Origin: Sulfitobacter sp. F26204
GTDB lineage: Bacteria; Pseudomonadota; Alphaproteobacteria; Rhodobacterales; Rhodobacteraceae
Assembly: GCF_026410305.1 (NCBI RefSeq)
Contig: NZ_JAPMLQ010000001.1
Location: 248,001-312,000, forward strand
Direction of reading: 5' to 3'
Length of the DNA: 64,000 nt
Shown here one piece after another: positions 1-9,850 of the stretch. The translations under genes and the position numbers were made by a program. How positions within the stretch are numbered: the first letter of the stretch is position 1; the number at the start of each line of letters is the position of its first letter. The notes beneath the pieces were generated by a model. That model was not told the origin of the DNA, ran no database searches, and was given only the letters and a program-made list of their open reading frames with translations.

Positions 1-2
1 AT

Positions 3-716
3 GACGTCCAGTTCATCGCCGGCAAAGACAGCACCCAGGAAGAGTTCTTTCATACTTTCAATGCACTGGTCGACCAGCACAAACAGATCATTATTTCAGC
101 GGATCGCGCGCCGACAGACATCAAAGACCTCGAAGATCGCGTTCAGTCACGGCTGCAATGCGGTTTGGTCGTCGATTTGCACCCGACAGATTATGAACTG
201 CGCCTTGGTATCCTGCAAAGCAAGCTGGAAGTGCAGCAAAAAACCTATCCGGGCCTTGAAGTCGACAAGACCGTTTTGGAATTTCTGGCGCACCGCATCA
301 CCTCGAACGTGCGTGTTCTGGAGGGTGCCCTGACGCGGCTGTTTGCCTTTGCTTCGCTGGTCGGGCGCGAGATCAACATGGAGTTGACACAGGATTGTCT
401 GGCCGACGTTCTGCGTTCCAGTGAACGTAAGGTTACGGTTGAAGAAATTCAGCGCAAGGTCAGCGAGCATTATAACATCCGTTTGAGCGACATGATCGGT
501 CCCAAACGTCTGCGCAGTTATGCCCGCCCCCGTCAGGTTGCAATGTATCTCAGCAAACAATTGACCAGCCGGTCCTTGCCCGAAATCGGACGCCGGTTCG
601 GCGGGCGCGACCATACGACAGTGATGCACGGCGTGCGCCGGATCGAAGAGCTCAAGCAATCCGATAGCCAGATCGCGGAAGACCTTGAATTGCTTGGTCG
701 CGCGCTCAAGTCCTGA
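3..716 (+). CDS. dnaA: Chromosomal replication initiator DnaA (C-terminal part, cut by window start)
   Basis: DnaA is the AAA+ initiator that binds DnaA boxes at oriC and opens the DNA. The frame is open from the first complete codon at position 3, so the true start lies upstream. About 237 residues remain: the end of the AAA+ domain and the DNA-binding domain IV. The signature stretch RQVAMYLSKQL...GGRDHTTVMHGVRRI near the C-terminus is the DnaA-box recognition helix-turn-helix. The next gene is dnaN, the usual order. A hairpin follows the stop codon at 748-767. Confidence 0.97.
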   Translation, partial: DVQFIAGKDSTQEEFFHTFNALVDQHKQIIISADRAPTDIKDLEDRVQSRLQCGLVVDLHPTDYELRLGILQSKLEVQQKTYPGLEVDKTVLEFLAHRITSNVRVLEGALTRLFAFASLVGREINMELTQDCLADVLRSSERKVTVEEIQRKVSEHYNIRLSDMIGPKRLRSYARPRQVAMYLSKQLTSRSLPEIGRRFGGRDHTTVMHGVRRIEELKQSDSQIAEDLELLGRALKS

Positions 717-747
717 GCTATTTTTTGACAGGCTTTGATGTTTTCTT

Positions 748-775
748 GAGGGGCCTTCTGGCCCCTCTTGCATTT
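748..775 (+). terminator. Intrinsic-type terminator after dnaA
   Basis: A perfect 8-bp GC-rich stem (748-755 pairs with 760-767) with a 4-base TTCT loop is followed by TTGCATTT. It sits 31 bases after the dnaA stop and 90 bases before dnaN. It probably separates dnaA from dnaN transcription or attenuates read-through. The T-tract is interrupted, so termination may be partial. Confidence 0.7.
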
Positions 776-857
776 AATCCCACAAAGCCTCAAAAGTCTT
801 GCGCAAGCGGGGGAACCGGGTAGTCTGCCTTTCCCGGCAGTTATTGGGAGTAGGCAT

Positions 858-1976
858 ATGAAATTTAGCATCGAACGGGCCGCATTGCTCAAGGCGGTCA
901 GCCAGGCGCAATCTGTTGTGGAACGTCGCAACACAATCCCGATCCTCGCCAACGTGCTGATCGAAGCCGAAGGTAGCGATGTGTCGTTCCGTGCTACGGA
1001 CCTGGACATCGAAGTGGTAGATAAGGTTGGTGCGCAGGTCGAGCGCGCCGGGGCGACCACGGTTTCTGCCACGATGCTGCACGAAATTGTCCGTAAACTG
1101 CCGGACGGAGCGTTGATCAACCTGACAGCTGATCTTGCAGCGGGACGCATGACCGTTGAGGCCGGGCGTTCCAATTTCTCGTTGGCCACACTACCACGAG
1201 AAGACTTCCCGGTGATGGCAACCTCTGAATACGCCTCAAACTTCAGTGCAGACGCAAAGGTTCTGCGTCGTCTGTTCGACAAATCCAAATTTGCGATCTC
1301 CACCGAAGAAACGCGGTACTATCTGAACGGCGTCTATATGCACATTTCCGATGCGGATGGCGGTAAGGTCCTGCGCTGTGTCGCGACCGACGGACACCGG
1401 CTTGCGCGTATTGATGCAGATTTGCCTGAAGGTGCAGCCGATATGCCCGGCGTGATCGTTCCACGAAAAACCGTAGGCGAATTGCGTAAGCTGCTGGATG
1501 ACGATGACATGAAGATCGCAGTGTCCGTATCCGAAACCAAAATAAGATTTGCCACTCCCGAAATCACCCTGACTTCAAAGGTCATTGACGGCACATTCCC
1601 CGATTATACCCGCGTGATCCCACAAGGAAACACACGTAAAATGGAAGTGGACGCCTCTGATTTTGCAGCGGCTGTTGACCGTGTGGCGACCGTCAGCTCC
1701 GAACGTTCTCGCGCTGTGAAACTGCAACTGGACGAAGACCGGTTGGTCCTGTCCGTGAATGCGCCAGACAGTGGCGCAGCAGAAGAAGAACTGGTTGTGG
1801 CCTATGGGGACGAACGTCTTGAGATCGGGTTTAACGCGAAATACCTGCTGGAAATCGCCAGTCAGGTCGACCGCGAAAATGCTGTTTTCCTGTTCAACTC
1901 GTCGGGTGATCCGACGTTGATGCGCGAAGGCAACGACATGTCCGCTGTCTATGTCGTCATGCCGATGCGTGTTTGA
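858..1976 (+). CDS. dnaN: DNA polymerase III subunit beta (sliding clamp)
   Basis: The beta clamp forms a ring around DNA that tethers Pol III and other replication and repair proteins. The product is 372 residues, the normal length, and opens MKFSIERAALLKAVSQAQ as in other alphaproteobacterial clamps. It ends in YVVMPMRV, the usual C-terminal strand near the partner-binding pocket. An in-frame upstream ATG at 768 was rejected because its extension does not resemble the family and it lies on the dnaA terminator. GGGAG at 846-850 is a suitable ribosome site for 858. Confidence 0.97.
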   Translation: MKFSIERAALLKAVSQAQSVVERRNTIPILANVLIEAEGSDVSFRATDLDIEVVDKVGAQVERAGATTVSATMLHEIVRKLPDGALINLTADLAAGRMTVEAGRSNFSLATLPREDFPVMATSEYASNFSADAKVLRRLFDKSKFAISTEETRYYLNGVYMHISDADGGKVLRCVATDGHRLARIDADLPEGAADMPGVIVPRKTVGELRKLLDDDDMKIAVSVSETKIRFATPEITLTSKVIDGTFPDYTRVIPQGNTRKMEVDASDFAAAVDRVATVSSERSRAVKLQLDEDRLVLSVNAPDSGAAEEELVVAYGDERLEIGFNAKYLLEIASQVDRENAVFLFNSSGDPTLMREGNDMSAVYVVMPMRV

Positions 1977-2005
1977 GGGAAACGGATTATTTGAAATATT
2001 CCGAC

Positions 2006-2026
2006 CGTTTTCTGTCAAAGAAAACG
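2006..2026 (+). promoter_or_regulatory. Leader hairpin just upstream of recF
   Basis: A perfect 8-bp inverted repeat, CGTTTTCT (2006-2013) and AGAAAACG (2019-2026), has a 5-base loop. It ends 10 bases before the recF ATG. No T-run follows, so it does not look like a terminator. The only purine-rich stretch ahead of recF (AAAGAAAA) is inside the stem, so the hairpin could limit ribosome access. That role is inferred. Confidence 0.4.
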
Positions 2027-2036
2027 CCCCTCTCTG

Positions 2037-3131
2037 ATGGGTAACTTGCATCTATCCCGACTCACGCTTTCGCACTTCCGCTCGCACAAACGTGCCATTA
2101 TCGATTGTGATGCGCGACCCGTGGCCATTCATGGGTTCAACGGAGTGGGCAAGACCAACATCCTCGAAGCAGTTTCGTTGATGTCGCCCGGACGCGGACT
2201 GCGTCGATCAAGTGCTGATGACATGACCCGCAGGCCTGAGGCACTGGGCTGGAAAATTACCGGCATCCTACACTCGCTTCAACAGGTGCACGAGCTTGAG
2301 ATCTGGTCAGAGCGGGGTGCGGCACGCCAGACGCGTATCAATGGCAAAATTACGCCCCAGACGGCGTTGGGTCGTATCGCACGGGTACTCTGGCTGGTTC
2401 CGGCGATGGACAGGTTATGGATCGAGGGGGCGGAGGGTCGGCGCCGGTTCCTGGATCGTATGACGCTGAGCTTTCTGCCAGATCATGCCGAACACGCTTT
2501 GGCCTACGAAAAGGCAATGCGCGAACGCAATCGGCTGCTCAAGGATATGGTACGCGAGCCGTCCTGGTATGCCGCGCTTGAGATGCGCATGGCAGAAGCT
2601 GGGACGGCACTGCATGCGGGACGGCTCTCCGCTCTGGAAGCGATCGCGAAAGCCCAGGATCAAGCACAGACGGCCTTCCCAGCCGCGCAGCTGACGTTGC
2701 AGTGCGACATGCCGACAGATGCGCAGGACATGCGCACCGCGCTTGCGGAGAACCGAACACGCGATCTGTCGGCGGGGCGTACATTGATCGGGCCACATCG
2801 TGCCGACCTCTTTGGCGTTTATGCAGCCAAGGACGTTCCGGCCCGGGATTGCTCTACCGGAGAGCAAAAGGCGCTGCTTGTCTCATTGATTCTTGCCAAT
2901 GCCCGGGCTCTTGCAGCCGATTTCGGTGCGCCGCCATTGTTGCTTTTGGACGAGGTTGCCGCGCATCTTGATGCTGATCGACAGGCAGCGCTATATGACG
3001 AACTTTGTGCATTGGGTGCACAGGCATGGATGACGGGCACAGGCCCTGAAATGTTCGCAGCCTTGGGAGATCGTGCGCAGGTTTTGCAAGTAAGCGAAGA
3101 CGCCGGCATCTCCTTCGTTCGGCAGGCCTGA
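2037..3131 (+). CDS. recF: DNA replication and repair protein RecF
   Basis: RecF is an SMC-like ATPase that, with RecO and RecR, loads RecA at single-strand gaps. The 364-residue product has an N-terminal Walker A (GFNGVGKTN, about residue 35), the ABC-type signature STGEQKALL and a Walker B followed by DEVAAHLD near the C-terminus. It lies 60 bases after dnaN and before gyrB, the classic order. There is no clear Shine-Dalgarno sequence before this ATG, and a hairpin sits directly upstream, so expression may be low. Confidence 0.95.
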   Translation: MGNLHLSRLTLSHFRSHKRAIIDCDARPVAIHGFNGVGKTNILEAVSLMSPGRGLRRSSADDMTRRPEALGWKITGILHSLQQVHELEIWSERGAARQTRINGKITPQTALGRIARVLWLVPAMDRLWIEGAEGRRRFLDRMTLSFLPDHAEHALAYEKAMRERNRLLKDMVREPSWYAALEMRMAEAGTALHAGRLSALEAIAKAQDQAQTAFPAAQLTLQCDMPTDAQDMRTALAENRTRDLSAGRTLIGPHRADLFGVYAAKDVPARDCSTGEQKALLVSLILANARALAADFGAPPLLLLDEVAAHLDADRQAALYDELCALGAQAWMTGTGPEMFAALGDRAQVLQVSEDAGISFVRQA

Positions 3132-3171
3132 ACAACCCGTGCAATCATCCACAAAATCTTGTGCCAATTGC

Positions 3172-3200
3172 GTGACAAGACCCTCGGAAACCACTATAAA
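3172..3200 (+). promoter_or_regulatory. Predicted sigma-70-type promoter of gyrB
   Basis: GTGACA at 3172-3177 (one mismatch to TTGACA) and TATAAA at 3195-3200 (one mismatch to TATAAT) are separated by exactly 17 bases. The -10 ends 27 bases before the gyrB ATG, leaving a short leader. The recF-gyrB gap is 96 bases, so gyrB probably has its own promoter. Prediction from consensus match only. Confidence 0.5.
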
Positions 3201-3212
3201 TTGCGCAAATAG

Positions 3213-5642
<2,430 letters not shown>

Positions 5643-5648
5643 AACAGG

Positions 5649-5675
5649 AAAAACGGGTTATTTCAGCCCGTTTTT
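5649..5675. terminator. Bidirectional terminator between gyrB and pqiC
   Basis: AAAAACGGG (5649-5657) and CCCGTTTTT (5667-5675) form a perfect 9-bp stem with a 9-base loop. The flanking A-run and T-run let it work in both directions. It starts 7 bases after the gyrB stop, and it contains the stop codon and the last codons of pqiC, so the same bases end a protein and two transcripts. Confidence 0.75.
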
Positions 5676-6221
5676 CGCGACAAAAGCCGCCAGATCAAGA
5701 ATCAGTTGTCCACGAGCCTGCGCAATAGCGTTAGGGCCCCCTTTGGGGTCGAACTGAACGCTAAGATCAAACAGGCCTGATCGCTCACGGCGGCCATCAC
5801 TGACCGCCACGAAATACTGTCCGGATGTTTCGAATGAACCATCAGTTGTTGCGATCAATTCGGCAAAACGGATTTCCAGACGCGCATCGGGGAACGCTTC
5901 GAACGGCCAGGGCTCTGACGCGATGCGCCGCCCGGTCAGCCGGGACAGATTCCGGCTGAGTTCCAGGGCAATGGCACGGTCGGGCGCATCGGCCCAAAGC
6001 ACGCCAGATGAACTGATCAGTGTCCCTTCGGCATTACGAAGCGAAATCTCGTCGGCCGCTGCGTAACTGGGCAGCGAGACATCCCTGACCTCGACAGAGG
6101 CAAAGGCGATCGACATGCTCTGGCTGATTTCGGGCGCTTTGACCGCGAAACGATCTGGCGCACCACAGGCAGCGAGCGCCAGAGGCAACAGACAAAGAAA
6201 CGCGCGTTTCGTAAATTTCAT
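5658..6221 (-). CDS. pqiC: PqiC-type outer-membrane lipoprotein of the Pqi lipid transport system
   Basis: The 187-residue protein begins with a lipoprotein signal (MKFTKRAFLCLLPLALAACG) with lipobox LAAC, so lipidation at Cys19 is predicted. The rest fits the ABC-transport auxiliary lipoprotein family (DUF330/PqiC). In E. coli PqiC is the outer-membrane partner of the PqiB tunnel. It follows pqiB by 3 bases at the end of a four-gene minus-strand operon, so it is probably translationally coupled. Its 3' end lies inside the terminator shared with gyrB. Confidence 0.85.
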   Translation of the reverse strand: MKFTKRAFLCLLPLALAACGAPDRFAVKAPEISQSMSIAFASVEVRDVSLPSYAAADEISLRNAEGTLISSSGVLWADAPDRAIALELSRNLSRLTGRRIASEPWPFEAFPDARLEIRFAELIATTDGSFETSGQYFVAVSDGRRERSGLFDLSVQFDPKGGPNAIAQARGQLILDLAAFVAKNGLK

Positions 6222-6224
6222 GAT

Positions 6225-8309
6225 CTACCGTCCAAGCAAAAGCGAATTGGGGTTACGTTCGATTGTTCGCGCAAGGCGCGCAAGGGCATCGGCGGCTTTT
6301 TGTATGTCACGCATTGTGGTTTGCGCTTCGCGGCTGATCTGATCACCCTTGTTATAGCCTTCGATGGTGCGGCCTGCCTGGGCGAATAATGCCGTCAGAC
6401 GTTCAACGATTTTCGGCAGGTCCTTGGAAGAGACCGCAATACTATCGGCTGCGTTTCGCGCCGAAGCCAGCGTTTGATTGACGTTCTCAATCGCACCTCC
6501 CTCGCGCAGTTCCTGCAAGGTATAGTTCAACTCGTCCAGCGCCCGCTTTAACGAACCGGGAAGCGCCTTTGCCTCTTCTGCGCCTACGACCGCTTCGGCC
6601 GCCTTGATCAGCCCTGTAAGTTCCGTAACCAGTTCGTTGATCTCAAGGGATTCAACCTTGGCCGCAACGGCTTCGATCTGGGTGATTAATGCCGGCACGC
6701 CTTCCACGGAAGTTTCAACCGCACTGGCGGCTGACGCCGCAGAGGCAAGTACTTCCCCCAGCTTCGCCGCGATACGCTCTTGCTCAAGCTCGCCGACCAG
6801 TGTTTCCACGCGTTTCAGGGTCGCATTGAGGCTGACAGGGATATTTCTCATATCATCAGAGGCAACCAATCCCTGTATTTCGCTTAAAAGCAGGCGTAGA
6901 TCGGCAGGTGTCTCCCGCAGATCCTCGCTTGAAACGAAACTTTCGGCCGAATCCATAAATGTGATGGCGGAATTCAGCAATTCTTCGATGGGCAGGTTGT
7001 TGATACGGGTAAACACCCCCTCAACCGTTGCCGAGGCATCTGAAGTTTCGTTCTGCGTGGTTGGCATAATCGGCAATGCATCAACGTCACCCACAAGACG
7101 TGCAGGCGGTGCATCTTCGACAACCACCAGTTCCACCTTCAACCCACCGGTTAGCAGGCTGGCCGAAGCCAGTCGCGCCCGCAAACCGCCAACCACCCGG
7201 TTTGCCAAGAAATCCAGAGCCGCCTGGGGTGATACCTCGTCTGGCAAGCCCAGGCGCGCCGGCTGGATCGACAGAATCACGTTCAAACGCACGCGACTAT
7301 CACCAAATTGGTCATAGTCCACGATACCGGACAGTGAATCCACTTCGCCAATCTTGAGCCCGCTCAATTCGACGGGGGCACCCACCGTTAGTCCCGAAAT
7401 ATTTTCATCAAAGATCACGCTGACTTCGAGCGGTTCAACCGCTGAGGAACTAAAGATCGAACTGCGTGCGGTTTCGCGATCAGGAAACACTTCGAACACA
7501 GTGCCGTCCGTGACGCGCCCCCCACCTGAAACAAAAGTGTCAAAGGTGATGCCGCCACCGACCAAAGTTGCCAAGGAGGAAAAATCAATCTCTGCACCTG
7601 ATGGCCCGATACTGACGCTAAAGCCCGAGGTGTCCCAAAAGCGTGTTGATTCATTGATCAATGCGCGATGTTCATCAAAGATTAATCCTTCGACAATCGC
7701 ATAATTTCCCCGCGGAGAAATACGCGCACGGCCCAAACGCCCGATTTCAATTCCTTTATACAGGATTGGCGCGTTATCGGTCAGCTGGCTGTTGGCGACT
7801 GTACGAAAGGCGATTTCTAGCCCGCTTTGGCCAGGGCGGATCAATGGTGCCTCGGCTGCACCAGAAAAACGTTCTGGAACCGTGCCGGGCTGGTCGTCCC
7901 ACGATCCTTCGATATAGACACCGCTCAACACGGTGCTCAATCCCGTGATCCCCTGGGCAGAAACCTCAGGCTGCACGATCCAGAACAAGGCACCGCTGTC
8001 AATGAAGGGAGCAACATCATTGTCAACTCGTATATGGGCGATTACGCGGCTCAGCCCCTCGCCAAAACTCACTTTTTCAACCACGCCGACAGTGACATCG
8101 CGGTATCTCAATTCGGTTTCACCAGACTTGATCCCGGCACCTGTTTCGAATTCGACCGTAATCAGCGGACCGCGATCATTGTAGGATTGCCACGCCACAA
8201 ACAGCGCGACCGCCAGTGCCGCCAGTGGGATCACCCAGACAATTGATGCGCCGCTCAGGAACGCCTTGCGCGCCGGAGAAACCGACACCTGTGGCAGATC
8301 ATCACTCAT
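6225..8309 (-). CDS. pqiB: PqiB-type MCE protein (periplasmic lipid-transport tunnel)
   Basis: The start at 8309 (MSDDLPQVSVSP) overlaps the upstream pqiA stop by 8 bases and gives 694 residues. One transmembrane helix near residues 20-40 (IVWVIPLAALAVALFVAW) is followed by three MCE-like domains, at roughly residues 45-145, 160-275 and 300-410. A long Ala/Glu-rich, probably coiled-coil tail runs from about 440 to the end. E. coli PqiB has three MCE domains and forms a syringe-like channel between inner and outer membranes. This protein is longer because of its tail. Substrate is unknown; lipid is inferred. Confidence 0.9.
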   Translation of the reverse strand: MSDDLPQVSVSPARKAFLSGASIVWVIPLAALAVALFVAWQSYNDRGPLITVEFETGAGIKSGETELRYRDVTVGVVEKVSFGEGLSRVIAHIRVDNDVAPFIDSGALFWIVQPEVSAQGITGLSTVLSGVYIEGSWDDQPGTVPERFSGAAEAPLIRPGQSGLEIAFRTVANSQLTDNAPILYKGIEIGRLGRARISPRGNYAIVEGLIFDEHRALINESTRFWDTSGFSVSIGPSGAEIDFSSLATLVGGGITFDTFVSGGGRVTDGTVFEVFPDRETARSSIFSSSAVEPLEVSVIFDENISGLTVGAPVELSGLKIGEVDSLSGIVDYDQFGDSRVRLNVILSIQPARLGLPDEVSPQAALDFLANRVVGGLRARLASASLLTGGLKVELVVVEDAPPARLVGDVDALPIMPTTQNETSDASATVEGVFTRINNLPIEELLNSAITFMDSAESFVSSEDLRETPADLRLLLSEIQGLVASDDMRNIPVSLNATLKRVETLVGELEQERIAAKLGEVLASAASAASAVETSVEGVPALITQIEAVAAKVESLEINELVTELTGLIKAAEAVVGAEEAKALPGSLKRALDELNYTLQELREGGAIENVNQTLASARNAADSIAVSSKDLPKIVERLTALFAQAGRTIEGYNKGDQISREAQTTMRDIQKAADALARLARTIERNPNSLLLGR

Positions 8310-8961
8310 CGCTCTTCTTGTCCCCTTTTTTGGCCTGTGCATCCCAAATCAAACGGGAGTCAAAGGCCTGAGCTGACAACATCGTAAAGATCACCGAAAG
8401 CGCGAAGAAAATACTCGCCGGGCCGGGGTTTATCGTTGCCAATGTCTTGAGTTGCACCAGCGCTGACAGGATCGCAACCACAAAGATATCTATCATTGAC
8501 CACCGTCCGATGTATTCAACAATCTCGAACAGCATCTGTCGTCGCTGCATCGAAACACTGCTGGGGGTCTTGACGCTTATCGCCAGGTAGGCAACAGCCC
8601 AGAATTTTGCCAAAGGGATCACTACAGAGGCAAAAAGAATGATCACGGCGATGCCCAAGCTGCCATGATGCGCCAGTTCTACCGCGCCTGCGATGATCGT
8701 GCTTTCATCAACCTGAAACAAGGTCTGGGTGCGCAGCATCGGATAGATATTGGCCGGAATGTAACAAATCGCTCCCATGAGCCACAGCGCCCAGACCCGT
8801 TGCAGGCTCAGCGGGTCGCGCGATTGCAGCTTGTGCCCACAACGCGCGCAGACTGTGGCGCTGATTGGCCATGCTTTCGTACAGCGACGGCATGCCACCA
8901 AACCCAGATCCCGGGCGCTTATGAATTCTTTGGATGTTCCAGACGATACCATACTGACCAC
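8302..8961 (-). CDS. pqiA: PqiA-type inner-membrane protein, second half-protein
   Basis: The 219-residue protein has an N-terminal zinc-ribbon-like CxxC...CxxC (CRRC and CARC, residues about 22-40) followed by four hydrophobic segments. This matches one of the two repeats of E. coli PqiA, which is a single protein of about 417 residues. The start shown is GTG at 8961; an ATG at 8952 is equally possible. It overlaps the preceding pqiA half by about 43 bases and pqiB by 8, so the three genes are tightly coupled. Confidence 0.85.
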   Translation of the reverse strand: MVSMVSSGTSKEFISARDLGLVACRRCTKAWPISATVCARCGHKLQSRDPLSLQRVWALWLMGAICYIPANIYPMLRTQTLFQVDESTIIAGAVELAHHGSLGIAVIILFASVVIPLAKFWAVAYLAISVKTPSSVSMQRRQMLFEIVEYIGRWSMIDIFVVAILSALVQLKTLATINPGPASIFFALSVIFTMLSAQAFDSRLIWDAQAKKGDKKSDE

Positions 8962-9566
8962 TTACACATAAAACTGTCCTGCGCGATAACGAGAACGACG
9001 AGAATACCAAACATCCAGAAAGCGGGGCCAAACCCCACAGTTGCGAGACCGGCGACCTTGACCAGTGCCACCGCGCAGCCAATGGCAAAAATCTCGGCCA
9101 TCGACCAGGGTCGCAGCGATTCTGACAAGCGAAAGGCGCGGATCGCAAAGCGGGCGGCGGGACGGTCCAGAACGATAGGAACCAGTACGTACAAGGTCAG
9201 CAGGACCCGCATCAAAGGAACGAAAATAATCAACCCCGCGGTTGCGAGCGATAGAAAGATCATCGGCCCACCCGAGAAAGCCAGCGCAGCATCAAGGATG
9301 GACACTGCATTCTTGTTGCCTGCGGCATCTATTGTCAAAAACGGAAATACAGCGGCCCCAATGATCAGGAACAACACAGCAAAAGCCACGGCAATAATGT
9401 GAAGCCCCGCATTGCGGCGTGGTGCGATCAGCACCTTGTGACAGCGCTGGCAGACTGCCCGTTCACCATTCTTGGGTTTGTTCATACGATAAACAGCATC
9501 GCATTGTGGACAAACGATCAGATCGTCCAACATGGTAGTTACGTCAAAAGCGGCAAAATCCTTCAT
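8919..9566 (-). CDS. pqiA: PqiA-type inner-membrane protein, first half-protein
   Basis: This is the first gene of the pqi operon and encodes 215 residues. It has its own zinc-ribbon motif (CPQC...CQRC, residues about 19-42) and four hydrophobic segments, paralogous to the next gene. The two half-proteins together correspond to the two-domain PqiA of enterobacteria, so they probably form a heterodimer that feeds PqiB. The 284-base gap to the divergent gene at 9851 should carry the operon promoter. Confidence 0.85.
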   Translation of the reverse strand: MKDFAAFDVTTMLDDLIVCPQCDAVYRMNKPKNGERAVCQRCHKVLIAPRRNAGLHIIAVAFAVLFLIIGAAVFPFLTIDAAGNKNAVSILDAALAFSGGPMIFLSLATAGLIIFVPLMRVLLTLYVLVPIVLDRPAARFAIRAFRLSESLRPWSMAEIFAIGCAVALVKVAGLATVGFGPAFWMFGILVVLVIAQDSFMCKWSVWYRLEHPKNS

Positions 9567-9850
9567 TCGGCCACGATATAGGAATTTCAGGGCTTGTTAC
9601 ACTGGTATTTGGCGGTGCCAGCATACGGGTTTTCTCCTGCTGAGCTTTGCTGTCTGCCGCGTCAATCAACCCCAAGTCAAAGTGCCTTCGTCCCAGCGGT
9701 GATGACCTTAACAAAGGCAACACAGGCCAGACCCACGTCCCATTTGCTTGACCAATTCAGGCAAAGGTTCAGGCACATCATTTGCTTGCGTATATCAGCA
9801 ATCCCGTCAAAGTGCGGAACACACAACCGCGGCAATGCAAGGGGAATATG
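9567..9850. other. Divergent intergenic region between pqi operon and glutamate-synthase-like gene
   Basis: These 284 bases separate two divergent genes and should hold both promoters. I see no convincing protein, RNA gene or strong inverted repeat. An ORF extension of the right-hand gene back to 9782 lacks family similarity. AAGGGG at 9839-9844 is the ribosome site for 9851. Confidence 0.5.

Noticed and set aside
147-773. Long minus-strand open frame opposite dnaA
   Set aside because: It is a shadow of dnaA caused by GC-rich codon bias; the translation shows no known family.
3145-3153. TCATCCACA resembling a DnaA box in the recF-gyrB gap
   Set aside because: It is a single site with one mismatch to TTATCCACA and has no neighbours forming an origin cluster, so chance is likely.
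6604-7317. 237-codon plus-strand frame opposite pqiB
   Set aside because: It is Ser/Thr-rich shadow coding of the clear MCE protein on the other strand.
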